Source of the DNA: Muricea muricata
Taxonomy: Eukaryota > Cnidaria > Anthozoa > Malacalcyonacea > Plexauridae
Direction of reading: 5' to 3'
NCBI GenBank assembly: GCA_963855995.1
Contig: OY979717.1
Coordinates: 27,857,746-27,921,745 of the forward strand
Length of the DNA: 64,000 nt
Shown: positions 1-13,109 of the stretch, one piece after another
Numbering within the stretch: position 1 is the first letter of the stretch
How the letters are laid out: each line of letters starts with the position of its first letter
Notes under the pieces: model-generated
What the model was told of the DNA's origin: nothing
The model's input: the letters and a program-made list of their open reading frames with translations, nothing else
The model's database searches: none
Position numbers and translations under genes: made by a program

Positions 1-419
1 ATACAGTAGTTAACGCAATTGGTTGGGTCATTTCAGGTATAGAAAACTATCGTACTAAGGGCATAAACCTGGTGCTTTTTTCCGGTTTGCTGCGCAAAGG
101 TGACTTAATTATTACTTGCTTTTACGTAGAACTGATTAAACATCTTGCAATTTACCTTAATGATACATTAATGAAAGTGAGTTTTGCGACGCCCATTTGT
201 AAAAACACCACCAATGTAACCAGTATTATAAGTTGTTTTTTGAACTATACTTTTGCCATTTGAAAAAAATACACATGTCTATAGCATAAGCTCATTCACT
301 TTAATTTTTGAAAAAACTCGCCTTCCGTTTTGCGACAAAACATCGCTCATGCCAAGAAAAAGTCGTTATGCAAGAAGAACTCTCGAACGAGATCATTTGT
401 ACATTTGCTAGAATTTTTT

Positions 420-886
420 GCAGCGACCTTCACCAAATGCATCCCAAACGTATATCCTATGGCCTAGCTTAGCAAAAAGAGTCAGTATTTTCCGGCGAAA
501 TGACATATCATAAGTGTGCGCTCTAAGGGCTGCTGCTAGTTTTTCATATCTCTGAGGATGGCTCTGAAGGTCCAGTTTATATTAATGGAAATCACGTTAG
601 CGTAATTTTTTTCAGCTTTTCACGATATTACTTATAAAATATGCACGAGGAATGATACCGTCTCGAAAACCAAAAGACTTACATAAATAGGCGCAGCGCT
701 TCACAACTGTTTCGCTACACAACCAATCATACACTAACGACGTCATACGGCAGTCCCCAGAGCACACACTTATGATATGTCATTTTGGCGGAAAATACTC
801 ATTCACTCATTTTTTATGATATGCTATAATTTACCCAAATTTACCTACTGTTGTGAAGTCTGGATGCATTTGGTGAAAGTCGCTGC
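420..886. repeat. Imperfect foldback inside each tandem unit
   Basis: The left arm at about 420-521 and the right arm at about 761-886 are inverted copies. For example, a 25-base segment starting gcagcgac at 420 matches the reverse complement of the one ending at 886 with one mismatch, and the stretch cagtattttccg..tgacatatcataagtgtg recurs inverted at 765-805. It looks like an old palindromic MITE in an intron, present in every unit (about 4760-5226 in unit 2). The younger MITE of units 3 and 4 is inserted into its right arm. Confidence 0.75.
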
Positions 887-2353
887 ACAAGCTTCACAAC
901 ATACCAGCTAGAATTATGGCAAATGTTCTTGAAATATATGCATGCATGCAAAACCCCTCGCCTTAATATATCAAAGATGCAACTATATTTTCGGAACATG
1001 AAGTATTCTTAGGATTGTTGTCATAGCAACATGCCGATTCGGCAGTTGATAATAAATGCATTCTATATTTTTTTAATAACTGTGAAAACAATGAAAGAAT
1101 TAGCAGTTTTAATTAAAAAATACCTAATTTTTTAAATGTTGGTGGTCCGTATGTCGTCATGCGTAGTGTGAACTTTGGAACGGTATGAAATACAATTTAT
1201 TAAGCTACATTAAAACTTTTGATGAATATTTATAAACTATTAAATTTTTTTTGCAATAAAAACCATTTCAAGCCATGCATTTTTGATTAATTAACATAGC
1301 TACAGTCGTATTTTTTACCTGTAAATTATTTTCACACTTACAATAAAACTACAGCCTTGCTTTAAAAAAACAAAGAAACGTAAACTTCGAATGAAATTAA
1401 AATGTGGAATCATTAAGGCTACTGAATAGTCTGAATATGGCTACCTTTTATGTACGTTTTCGTTCTTGTTTCCTTTTGTTGGCGCGTTTTTCGTCGTCTT
1501 TTCCGTATTTTTGATTTATTTTTATTGTTTTTAATGATTTCGATTTGTTTCCCCACAGATTTCATGACATTTATTTAAAAAAACCCTCGCAATTCAATGA
1601 CGTGAGCAAAAAGGTCGAACGTCCAAACCAAACCAGCACATAATGGCGGATGACTTTCGAATCCCAGAATTAGTAACCCTCGCCCCGGGCTAATCTAAAT
1701 CGACCAGACACCAGTTTAGGCCTAATGACTTTACAAATACTATATACCAAACATACAAGGCAAAGTTACACGAAACAAGTGTAAAAACATGTTGAAAGCT
1801 TGCAATCTAACCTCACGGTTTGGAATTATCCAAACCATTATCCTTTCCTCAACCAAGCAACGCAACCCTAGCAATCTATCATTCGCTGCTTTTAATGGGG
1901 ATTCGCACAACGTCTCCGAGACACACATAGTGGGTACTAATTGTCAATCACGTTCCCAGGGTCATTCAGAGAGAGGGAAAAGCCCTGGCACCGGCTGGCT
2001 TTTAAGATCGCGAATCGTGCTTTTTGAATACATTAACGCGATAACTGAATATGCGAAATATTTTTCCAAAATGACCGATACGTCGAAGTGTTTAGAAAAA
2101 AGAGTAAAAGACGTAATGCAGCGCCTTAGTAAGGCGTTAAATGTTGGAAATTTTTTTCCTCGCAGACATACGGTTTTGAATAAATCAACTCGGAGCGTTA
2201 CAAACGATGTTTCCACTTAAAAATCGAATTTTTAACAAACGTTTTTCCTAAACTTTACTTGTTATAGAAACATACATCAGTATGAAAAATGTAAATTTAC
2301 CGAAAAACGCAGAGCTGTAGACATTCTAAATCCATTTTTTCTGTGATACTTAC

Positions 2354-2659
2354 GACTTTCGTTCGTAGTTTTACTCTGGCTTGTTCCAAGTGGCCCTGGA
2401 CCAACGTTGGTATAAGCTCGAATTGAAACAGTATACGTTCTTGCGGGTTTCAGTCCGGTTATTTCTGTATTGGTAACGTCAGATACATTAAATTTCATAT
2501 CCTGAGAACAGTCATGAGAGATTGTAGAACCAAGTTGGTAACATACTTCGTAGTTAAGTATCACCCCATTAGAATCATTTAGACTTAGCTTCGTCCACCA
2601 GATTTGAAATGCAGTCGAGTTGGCCGTAATCTGAATAATAGTTGGACCTTTTGCAGGCT
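2354..2659 (-). CDS. FN3 exon A, unit 1
   Basis: A 306-bp exon on the minus strand, with the acceptor ccttag above 2659 and the donor GTAAGT below 2354, phase 1-1 as in exon B. It encodes a second FN3 domain: PAKGPTI in strand A, FQIWWTKL in strand B, VILNYEVCYQL in strand C, EITGLKPARTYTVSIRAYT for strands E-F, then NVGPGPLG. It follows exon B in the transcript after a ~1.2 kb intron. Two Cys residues (VCYQ and HDCS) resemble those in exon B, suggesting A and B arose from one ancestral domain. Reading-frame continuation beyond the donor is intronic. Confidence 0.93.
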
Positions 2660-2889
2660 CTAAGGAAATAAAACAAAAATGTACTTAAGAAGCAATGACT
2701 TGATTTAAAAGCTCACCAAAGATGTATAATAAATTACAGTGAGATAGTTACAAAAAATGATAAGAAACACTCGCTAAGGGAATGTCTCTCGATGACGATT
2801 GGTCAGTTATTCTACAATAAATCCTAAACAACAGAGTGTAGTTTTTTAATCACTGTGCAACACCAGGTCTGCTTATGCGAAATGTAGAT

Positions 2890-3020
2890 GAGTTATCCGG
2901 ATCCACGGAATAAGTCCTATCCAAAAGATAAATCTCTTATCCAATGAGTAGCTATCCGCCGGATAAAAATGCGTCGCACGAAGTATGGATAGCACTGTGA
3001 GTAGCTATCCGTTGGATTAT
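2890..3020. repeat. Cluster of GGATA/TATCC boxes
   Basis: About eight GGATA or TATCC motifs occur in 130 bases on both strands, some in inverted pairs, as in gagtagctatccg repeated at 2946 and 2999. It recurs in units 2-4. This is probably a degraded MITE of a GGATA-rich type; no target duplication was identified. Confidence 0.45.
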
Positions 3021-3880
3021 TCCTCTTTAGCTCATTGCTGCGCGTTGCTATCAAAAATGACGACCAAATTCGTCCTGAAATATTTTCCTAAAAAAATGAG
3101 AAAGCGAAGACTACGTCAACCAAATTTTTCTCATTTCGGCTCATCGACTGTACGCCCTCGTGTCTCAATTGGAAGAACAAAAGTTAGTGGTTATACGAGA
3201 TAATTTACCAACACCAAGAAGGCTGATGTTTGGAAATCCATCACGAACAAGGTGAATGCATTAAGAGTTGCGAGAGGGACAACAGTGAGGAAATTTCCTA
3301 ACCACGAAAAATTTGTGTTGTAATGGAATCGGAATTATCAACCGTGGACTGTTCATGCAACACGATTTATTAAAAGAGTTTTGTCTTCTTTGACACTTTG
3401 GGGACCCTTGGACTTCAGGGCACCATATACAGCTAGTGTTCTTAATTTAAAGGAATTTTAGTGATTTGAGATATTTCTTAAATGTTTGAACATATGTTAA
3501 TTTTAGATATTCAAGCTATCGCCAACACCTATTTATATTCGATTTTATACCATTTTGGTTTCCACTTTTTTTTGAAAAAAAGTTAAGACGCATGTATACT
3601 TTGTACCATAAGTATCTTATGTTGGATAAAAAGCCGATGCAAACATGCATTCAACTAGAAATTAAATCCTAAGGATGGTAGCTAGATAGGTGCATATTCA
3701 TTACAGCCAATTAACTCCCGCAACAACAACATGCAGAACAAAATATTAATGCTACTATCCTTTAAATATGCTCACTTAGAAGCATTAGAATGTATTGTTT
3801 ATGGACGCAAATATGTCTTCCTGAAATTCCCCACTTCAAAGGCACTTCTTCGTACAAATTACTATTTCATGACTACTTAC

Positions 3881-4189
3881 TATCTTGGAACGTTGTTTCG
3901 TTCTTCCGCCCTCCAGGAGGTCCTGGTCCCACTGAAGTAGCTGCTCGGATAGCAACACTATAGTTAGTAAACTCGTTCAAATCGTCCAGTACTGTGTTTC
4001 TGTTATCACTACCATTAATTCTTCGTGTTTTTGCACAAATGGCATCTGCAGATGTTTGAACTTTATAACACACCAAATAGTGCGTTATGTTTCCATTAGT
4101 TTCATTTTCGGGCACCTTCTTCCATAAAACCTCGATGGATTTTGAACTTGTGGCGTTAATATTCACGATTTCTGGTCCTGAGGTCGGAA
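3881..4189 (-). CDS. FN3 exon B, unit 1
   Basis: A 309-bp exon on the minus strand. The acceptor is a pyrimidine-rich tract ending ttttag just above 4189; the donor is GTAAGT directly below 3881. The exon opens with two bases of a split codon and ends with one, so it is a symmetrical phase 1-1 exon, the class used in metazoan domain shuffling. It encodes one complete FN3 domain: conserved W in the B strand (EVLWKK), NITHYLVCYK in strand C, the L-N-E-F-T-NYSV strand E-F hairpin, and the R-A-A-T-S-VGPG turn before strand G. FN3 domains are extracellular beta-sandwiches in adhesion proteins and receptors. No start, signal peptide or transmembrane segment lies in this exon. The protein identity is unknown. 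Confidence 0.93.
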
Positions 4190-6693
4190 CTAAAAAGAGA
4201 AAAAATGTTTTGTAACTATTTCAGTGAACTTACCTCACCTTGTTGTTGATGGACTGAGTATCATGCTGAAGATAATTTCTAAAGATTACTGGTGTAGTAT
4301 TTTGCTGACCTGTCGAATATTTCGGATATAAAGTGGCTGGATACAGTAGTTAACGCAATTGGTTGGGTCATTTCAGGTATAGAAAACTATCGTACTAAGG
4401 GCATAAACCTGGTGCTTTTTTCCGGTTTGCTGCGCAAAGGTGACTTAATTATTACTTGCTTTTACGTAGGACTGATTAAACATCTTGCAATTTACCTTAA
4501 TGATACATTAATGAAAGTGAGTTTTGCGACGCCCATTTGTAAAAACACCACCAATGTAACCAGTATTATAAGTTGTTTTTTGAACTATACTTTTGCCATT
4601 TGAAAAAAATACACATGTCTATAGCATAAGCTCATTCACTTTAATTTTTGAAAAAACTCGCCTTCCGTTTTGCGACAAAACATCGCTCATGCCAGGAAAA
4701 AGTCGTTATGCAAGAAGAACTCTCGAACGAGATCATTTGTACATTTGCTAGAATTTTTTGCAGCGACCTTCACCAAATGCATCCCAAACGTATATCCTAT
4801 GGCCTAGCTTAGCAAAAAGAGTCAGTATTTTCCGGCGAAATGACATATCATAAGTGTGCGCTCTAAGGGCTGCTGCTAGTTTTTCATATCTCTGAGGATG
4901 GCTCTGAAGGTCCAGTTTATATTAATGGAAATCACGTTAGCGTAATTTTTTTCAGCTTTTCACGATATTACTTATAAAATATGCACGAGGAATGATACCG
5001 TCTCGAAAACCAAAAGACGTACATAAATAGGCGCAGCGCTTCACAACTGTTTCGCTACACAACCAATCATACACTAACGACGTCATACGGCAGTCCCCAG
5101 AGCACACACTTATGATATGTCATTTTGGCGGAAAATACTCATTCACTCATTTTTTATGATATGCTATAATTTACCCAAATTTACCTACTGTTGTGAAGTC
5201 TGGATGCATTTGGTGAAAGTCGCTGCACAAGCTTCACAACATACCAGCTAGAATTATGGCAAATGTTCTTGAAATATATGCATGCATGCAAAACCCCTCG
5301 CCTTAATATATCAAAGATGCAACTATATTTTCGGAACATGAAGTATTCTTAGGATTGTTGTCATAGCAACATGCCGATTCGGCAGTTGATAATAAATGCA
5401 TTCTATATTTTTTTAATAACTGTGAAAACAATGAAAGAATTAGCAGTTTTAATTAAAAAATACCTAATTTTTTAAATGTTGGTGGTCCGTATGTCGTCAT
5501 GCGTAGTGTGAACTTTGGAACGGTATGAAATACAATTTATTAAGCTACATTAAAACTTTTGATGAATATTTATAAACTATTAAATTTTTTTTGCAATAAA
5601 AACCATTTCAAGCCATGCATTTTTGATTAATTAACATAGCTACAGTCGTATTTTTTACCTGTAAATTATTTTCACACTTACAATAAAACTACAGCCTTGC
5701 TTTAAAAAAACAAAGAAACGTAAACTTCGAATGAAATTAAAATGTGGAATCATTAAGGCTACTGAATAGTCTGAATATGGCTACCTTTTATGTACGTTTT
5801 CGTTCTTGTTTCCTTTTGTTGGCGCGTTTTTCGTCGTCTTTTCCGTATTTTTGATTTATTTTTATTGTTTTTAATGATTTCGATTTGTTTCCCCACAGAT
5901 TTCTTGACATTTATTTAAAAAAACCCTCGCAATTCAATGACGTGAGCAAAAAGGTCGAACGTCCAAACCAAACCAGCACATAATGGCGGATGACTTTCGA
6001 ATCCCAGAATTAGTAACCCTCGCCCCGGGCTAATCTAAATCGACCAGACACCAGTTTAGGCCTAATGACTTTACAAATACTATATACCAAACATACAAGG
6101 CAAAGTTACACGAAACAAGTGTAAAAACATGTTGAAAGCTTGCAATCTAACCTCACGGTTTGGAATTATCCAAACCATTATCCTTTCCTCAACCAAGCAA
6201 CGCAACCCTAGCAATCTATCATTCGCTGCTTTTAATGGGGATTCGCACAACGTCTCCGAGACACACATAGTGGGTACTAATTGTCAATCACGTTCCCAGG
6301 GTCATTCAGAGAGAGGGAAAAGCCCTGGCACCGGCTGGCTTTTAAGATCGCGAATCGTGCTTTTTGAATACATTAACGCGATAACTGAATATGCGAAATA
6401 TTTTTCCAAAATGACCGATACGTCGAAGTGTTTAGAAAAAAGAGTAAAAGACGTAATGCAGCGCCTTAGTAAGGCGTTAAATGTTGGAAATTTTTTTCCT
6501 CGCAGATATACGGTTTTGAATAAATCAACTCGGAGCGTTACAAACGATGTTTCCACTTAAAAATCGAATTTTTAACAAACGTTTTTCCTAAACTTTACTT
6601 GTTATAGAAACATACATCAGTATGAAAAATGTAAATTTACCGAAAAACGCAGAGCTGTAGACATTCTAAATCCATTTTTTCTGTGATACTTAC

Positions 6694-6999
6694 GACTTTC
6701 GTTCGTAGTTTTACTCTGGCTTGTTCCAAGTGGCCCTGGACCAACGTTGGTATAAGCTCGAATTGAAACAGTATACGTTCTTGCCGGTTTCAGTCCGGTT
6801 ATTTCTGTATTGGTAACGTCAGATACATTAAATTTCATATCCTGAGAACAGTCATGAGAGATTGTAGAACCAAGTTGGTAACATACTTCGTAGTTAAGTA
6901 TCACCCCATTAGAATCATTTAGACTTAGCTTCGTCCACCAGATTTGAAATGCAGTCGAGTTGGCCGTAATCTGAATAATAGTTGGACCTTTTGCAGGCT
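6694..6999 (-). CDS. FN3 exon A, unit 2
   Basis: Copy of the 306-bp phase 1-1 FN3 exon with intact acceptor and donor. One synonymous change relative to unit 1 lies in the K-P-A-R stretch (near 6785). Protein unchanged. Confidence 0.92.
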
Positions 7000-8222
7000 C
7001 TAAGGAAATAAAACAAAAATGTACTTAAGAAGCAATGACTTGATTTAAAAGCTCACCAAAGATGTATAATAAATTACAGTGAGATAGTTACAAAAAATGA
7101 TAAGAAACACTCGCTAAGGGAATGTCTCTCGATGACGATTGGTCAGTTATTCTACAATAAATCCTAAACAACGGAGTGTAGTTTTTTAATCACTGTGCAA
7201 CACCAGGTCTGCTTATGCGAAATGTAGATGAGTTATCCGGATCCAGGGAATAAGTCCTATCCAAAAGATAAATCTCTTATCCAATGAGTAGCTATCCGCC
7301 GGATAAAAATGCGTCGCACGAAGTATGGATAGCACTGTGAGTAGCTATCCGTTGGATTATTCCTCTTTAGCTCATTGCTGCGCGTTGCTATCAAAAATGA
7401 CGACCAAATTCGTCCTGAAATATTTTCCTAAAAAAATGAGAAAGCGAAGACTACGTCAACCAAATTTTTCTCATTTCGGCTCATCGACTGTACGCCCTCG
7501 TGTCTCAATTGGAAGAACAAAAGTTAGTGGTTATACGAGATAATTTACCAACACCAAGAAGGCTGATGTTTGGAAATCCATCACGAACAAGGTGAATGCA
7601 TTAAGAGTTGCGAGAGGGACAACAGTGAGGAAATTTCCTAACCACGGAAAATTTGTGTTGTAATGGAATCGGAATTATCAACCGTGGACTGTTCATGCAA
7701 CACGATTTATTAAAAGAGTTTTGTCTTCTTTGACACTTTGGGGACCCTTGGACTTCAGGGCACCATATACAGCTAGTGTTCTTAATTTAAAGGAATTTTA
7801 GTGATTTGAGATATTTCTTAAATGTTTGAACATATGTTAATTTTAGATATTCAAGCTATCGCCAACACCTATTTATATTCGATTTTATACCATTTTGGTT
7901 TCCACTTTTTTTTTTGAAAAAAAGTTAAGACGCATGTATACTTTGTACCATAAGTATCTTATGTTGGATAAAAAGCCGATGCAAACATGCATTCAACTAG
8001 AAATTAAATCCTAAGGATGGTAGCTAGATAGGTGCATATTCATTACAGCCAATTAACTCCCGCAACAACAACATGCAGAACAAAATATTAATGCTACTAT
8101 CCTTTAAATATGCTCACTTAGAAGCATTAGAATGTATTGTTTATGGACGCAAATATGTCTTCCTGAAATTCCCCACTTCAAAGGCACTTCTTCGTACAAA
8201 TTACTATTTCATGACTACTTAC

Positions 8223-8531
8223 TATCTTGGAACGTTGTTTCATTCTTCCGCCCTCCAGGAGGTCCTGGTCCCACTGAAGTAGCTGCTCGGATAGCAACAC
8301 TATAGTTAGTAAACTCGTTCAAATCGTCCAGTACTGTGTTTCTGTTATCACTACCATTAATTCTTCGTGTTTTTGCACAAATGGCATCTGCAGATGTTTG
8401 AACTTTATAACACACCAAATAGTGCGTTATGTTTCCATTAGTTTCATTTTCGGGCACCTTCTTCCATAAAACCTCGATGGATTTTGAACTTGTGGCGTTA
8501 ATATTCACGATTTCTGGTCCTGAGGTCGGAA
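8223..8531 (-). CDS. FN3 exon B, unit 2
   Basis: Copy of the 309-bp phase 1-1 FN3 exon, with both splice sites preserved. The protein is identical to that of unit 1; the one coding difference noticed (C to T near 8242 on the plus strand) is synonymous. Confidence 0.92.
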
Positions 8532-9501
8532 CTAAAAAGAGAAAAAATGTTTTGTAACTATTTCAGTGCACTTACCTCACCTTGTTGTTGATGGACTGAG
8601 TATCATGCTGAAGATAATTTCTAAAGATTACTGGTGTAGTATTTTGCTGACCTGTCGAATATTTCGGATATAAAGTGGCTGGATACAGTAGTTAACGCAA
8701 TTGGTTGGGTCATTTCAGGTATAGAAAACTATCGTACTAAGGGCATAAACCTGGTGCTTTTTTCCGGTTTGCTGCGCAAAGGTGACTTAATTATTACTTG
8801 CTTTTACGTAGGACTGATTAAACATCTTGCAATTTACCTTAATGATACATTAATGAAAGTGAGTTTTGCGACGCCCATTTGTAAAAACACCACCAATGTA
8901 ACCAGTATTATAAGTTGTTTTTTGAACTATACTTTTGCCATTTGAAAAAAATACACATGTCTATAGCATAAGCTCATTCACTTTAATTTTTGAAAAAACT
9001 CGCCTTCCGTTTTGCGACAAAACATCGCTCATGCCAAGAAAAAGTCGTTATGCAAGAAGAACTCTCGAACGAGATCATTTGTACATTTGCTAGAATTTTT
9101 TGCAGCGACCTTCACCAAATGCATCCCAAACGTATATCCTATGGCCTAGCTTAGCAAAAAGAGTCAGTATTTTCCGGCGAAATGACATATCATAAGTGTG
9201 CGCTCTAAGGGCTGCTGCTAGTTTTTCATATCTCTGAGGATGGCTCTGAAGGTCCAGTTTATATTAATGGAAATCACGTTAGCGTAATTTTTTTCAGCTT
9301 TTCACGATATTACTGATAAAATATGCACGAGGAATGATACCGTCTCGAAAACCAAAAGACGTACATAAATAGGCGCAGCGCTTCACAACTGTTTCGCTAC
9401 ACAACCAATCATACACTAATGACGTCATACGGCAGTCCCCAGAGCACACACTTATGATATGTCATTTTGGCGGAAAATACTCATTCACTCATTTTTTATG
9501 A

Positions 9502-9734
9502 CACTGGATGAAAAATTGAATTTGCCCCAAATTTGCCAGGTGCAAATATGTTGCAAATATGAAATTTGCAAAGCTTTGCAACCAGTGCAAAGGTGGCAAT
9601 GGCCGAATTTGCCACAAAAACGGGCAAATTCGGCCATTGCCACCTTTGCACTGGTTGCAAAGCTTTGCAAATTTAATATTTGCAACATATTTGCACCAGG
9701 CAAATTTGGGGCAAATTCAATTTTTCATCCAGTG
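9502..9734. mobile_element. 233-bp palindromic MITE in unit 3
   Basis: A nearly perfect inverted repeat with arms of about 110 bases around a short centre near 9618. Termini are CACTGGATGAAAAATTG and its reverse complement. The 3-bp target duplication TGA sits at 9499-9501 and 9735-9737; the empty site in units 1, 2 and 5 has a single TGA. A 3-bp TNA-type duplication suggests the PIF/Harbinger or ISL2EU group. ORFs read through it are by-products of the palindrome. Confidence 0.93.
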
Positions 9735-11271
9735 TGATATGCTATAATTTACTCAAATTTACCTACTGTTGTGAAGTCTGGATGCATTTGGTGAAAGTCG
9801 CTGCACAAGCTTCACAACATACCAGCTAGAATTATGGCAAATGTTCTTGAAATATATGCATGCATGCAAAACCCCTCGCCTTAATATATCAAAGATGCAA
9901 CTATATTTTCGTAACATGAAGTATTCTTAGGATTGTTGTCATAGCAACATGCCGATTCGGCAGTTGATAATAAATGCATTCTATATTTTTTTAATAACTG
10001 TGAAAACAATGAAAGAATTAGCAGTTTTAATTAAAAAATACCTAATTTTTTAAATGTTGGTGGTCCGTATGTCGTCATGCGTAGTGTGAACTTTGGAACG
10101 GTATGAAATACAATTTATTAAGCTACATTAAAACTTTTGATGAATATTTATAAACTATTAAATTTTTTTTGCCATAAAAACCATTTCAAGCCATGCATTT
10201 TTGATTAATTAACATAGCTACAGTCGTATTTTTTACCTGTAAATTATTTTCACACTTACAATAAAACTACAGCCTTGCTTTAAAAAAACAAAGAAACGTA
10301 AACTTCGAATGAAATTAAAATGTGGAATCATTAAGGCTACTGAATAGTCTGAATATGGCTACCTTTTATGTACGTTTTCGTTCTTGTTTCCTTTTGTTGG
10401 CGCGTTTTTCGTCGTCTTTTCCGTATTTTTGATTTATTTTTATTGTTTTTAATGATTTCGATTTGTTTCCCCACAGATTTCATGACATTTATTTAAAAAA
10501 ACCCTCGCAATTCAATGACGTGAGCAAAAAGGTCGAACGTCCAAACCAAACCAGCACATAATGGCGGATGACTTTCGAATCCCAGAATTAGTAACCCTCG
10601 CCCCGGGCTAATCTAAATCGACCAGACACCAGTTTAGGCCTAATGACTTTACAAATACTATATACCAAACATACAAGGCAAAGTTACACGAAACAAGTGT
10701 AAAAACATGTTGAAAGCTTGCAATCTAACCTCACGGTTTGGAATTATCCAAACCATTATCCTTTCCTCAACCAAGCAACGCAACCCTAGCAATCTATCAT
10801 TCGCTGCTTTTAATGGGGATTTGCACAACGTCTCCGAGACACACATAGTGGGTACTAATTGTCAATCACGTTCCCAGGGTCATTCAGAGAGAGGGAAAAG
10901 CCCTGGCACCGGCTGGCTTTTAAGATCGCGAATCGTGCTTTTTGAATACATTAACGCGATAACTGAATATGCGAAATATTTTTCCAAAATGACCGATACG
11001 TCGAAGTGTTTAGAAAAAAGAGTAAAAGACGTAATGCAGCGCCTTAGTAAGGCGTTAAATGTTGGAAATTTTTTTCCTCGCAGATATACGGTTTTGAATA
11101 AATCAACTCGGAGCGTTACAAACGATGTTTCCACTTAAAAATCGAATTTTTAACAAACGTTTTTCCTAAACTTTACTTGTTATAGAAACATACATCAGTA
11201 TGAAAAATGTAAATTTACCGAAAAACGCAGAGCTGTAGACATTCTAAATCCATTTTTTCTGTGATACTTAC

Positions 11272-11577
11272 GACTTTCGTTCGTAGTTTTACTCTGGCTT
11301 GTTCCAAGTGGCCCTGGACCAACGTTGGTATAAGCTCGAATTGAAACAGTATACGTTCTTGCCGGTTTCAGTCCGGTTATTTCTGTATTGGTAACGTCAG
11401 ATACATTAAATTTCATATCCTGAGAACAGTCATGAGAGATTGTAGAACCAAGTTGGTAACATACTTCGTAGTTAAGTATCACCCCATTAGAATCATTTAG
11501 ACTTAGCTTCGTCCACCAGATTTGAAATGCAGTCGAGTTGGCCGTAATCTGAATAATAGTTGGACCTTTTGCAGGCT
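11272..11577 (-). CDS. FN3 exon A, unit 3
   Basis: Copy of the 306-bp FN3 exon, phase 1-1, with intact splice sites and unchanged protein. Confidence 0.92.
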
Positions 11578-12800
11578 CTAAGGAAATAAAACAAAAATGT
11601 ACTTAAGAAGCAATGACTTGATTTAAAAGCTCACCAAAGATGTATAATAAATTACAGTGAGATAGTTACAAAAAATGATAAGAAACACTCGCTAAGGGAA
11701 TGTCTCTCGATGACGATTGGTCAGTTATTCTACAATAAATCCTAAACAACAGAGTGTAGTTTTTTAATCACTGTGCAACACCAGGTCTGCTTATGCGAAA
11801 TGTAGATGAGTTATCCGGATCCAGGGAATAAGTCCTATCCAAAAGATAAATCTCTTATCCAATGAGTAGCTATCCGCCGGATAAAAATGCGTCGCACGAA
11901 GTATGGATAGCACTGTGAGTAGCTATCCGTTGGATTATTCCTCTTTAGCTCATTGCTGCGCGTTGCTATCAAAAATGACGACCAAATTCGTCCTGAAATA
12001 TTTTCCTAAAAAAATGAGAAAGCGAAGACTACGTCAACCAAATTTTTCTCATTTCGGCTCATCGACTGTACGCCCTCGTGTCTCAATTGGAAGAACAAAA
12101 GTTAGTGGTTATACGAGATAATTTACCAACACCAAGAAGGCTGATGTTTGGAAATCCATCACGAACAAGGTGAATGCATTAAGAGTTGCGAGAGGGACAA
12201 CAGTGAGGAAATTTCCTAACCACGGAAAATTTGTGTTGTAATGGAATCGGAATTATCAACCGTGGACTGTTCATGCAACACGATTTATTAAAAGAGTTTT
12301 GTCTTCTTTGACACTTTGGGGACCCTTGGACTTCAGGGCACCATATACAGCTAGTGTTCTTAATTTAAAGGAATTTTAGTGATTTGAGATATTTCTTAAA
12401 TGTTTGAACATATGTTAATTTTAGATATTCAAGCTATCGCCAACACCCATTTATATTCGATTTTATACCATTTTGGTTTCCACTTTTTTTTTTGAAAAAA
12501 AGTTAAGACGCATGTATACTTTGTACCATAAGTATCTTATGTTGGATAAAAAGCCGATGCAAACATGCATTCAACTAGAAATTAAATCCTAAGGATGGTA
12601 GCTAGATAGGTGCATATTCATTACAGCCAATTAACTCCCGCAACAACAACATGCAGAACAAAATATTAATGCTACTATCCTTTAAATATGCTCACTTAGA
12701 AGCATTAGAATGTATTGTTTATGGACGCAAATATGTCTTCCTGAAATTCCCCACTTCAAAGGCACTTCTTCGTACAAATTACTATTTCATGACTACTTAC

Positions 12801-13109
12801 TATCTTGGAACGTTGTTTCATTCTTCCGCCCTCCAGGAGGTCCTGGTCCCACTGAAGTAGCTGCTCGGATAGCAACACTATAGTTAGTAAACTCGTTCAA
12901 ATCGTCCAGTACTGTGTTTCTGTTATCACTACCATTAATTCTTCGTGTTTTTGCACAAATGGCATCTGCAGATGTTTGAACTTTATAACACACCAAATAG
13001 TGCGTTATGTTTCCATTAGTTTCATTTTCGGGCACCTTCTTCCATAAAACCTCGATGGATTTTGAACTTGTGGCGTTAATATTCACGATTTCTGGTCCTG
13101 AGGTCGGAA
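12801..13109 (-). CDS. FN3 exon B, unit 3
   Basis: Copy of the 309-bp FN3 exon with intact splice sites and the same protein sequence as units 2 and 4. Confidence 0.92.

Larger units (their letters stand above)
1..4340. repeat. Tandem unit 1 of a ~4.34 kb array
   Basis: First of four full copies; the next copy begins at 4341 with the same sequence. Length 4340 bp. It carries two FN3 exons on the minus strand, introns and an imperfect foldback at 420-886. Compared with the other copies it has private single-base changes, for example in the 5' 200 bases and within the FN3 exons, and a T8 rather than T10 run near 3566. It lacks the 233-bp MITE seen in units 3 and 4. Whether the array continues left of the window is unknown. 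Confidence 0.97.
4341..8682. repeat. Tandem unit 2 of the FN3 array
   Basis: Full copy, 4342 bp; the 2-bp length difference from unit 1 is a longer T run (T10) near 7908. It carries the same FN3 exon pair and also lacks the MITE. It shares with unit 1 several alleles that differ from units 3-5, such as acccaaattt near 5173. Confidence 0.97.

Noticed and set aside
72-263. 63-codon ORF at each unit start
   Set aside because: Short, no domain, inside an intron of the FN3 gene.
1789-2220. 143-codon plus-strand ORF repeated in every tandem unit (6129, 10707, 15285) and the overlapping 84-codon minus ORF
   Set aside because: No domain recognised. Conservation among units is uninformative because the whole units are nearly identical, and overlapping frames on both strands suggest chance.
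9459-9747. ORFs of 62-92 codons in the MITE of units 3 and 4 (also 14037-14325)
   Set aside because: They exist on both strands because the element is a palindrome; low-complexity translation with no family.
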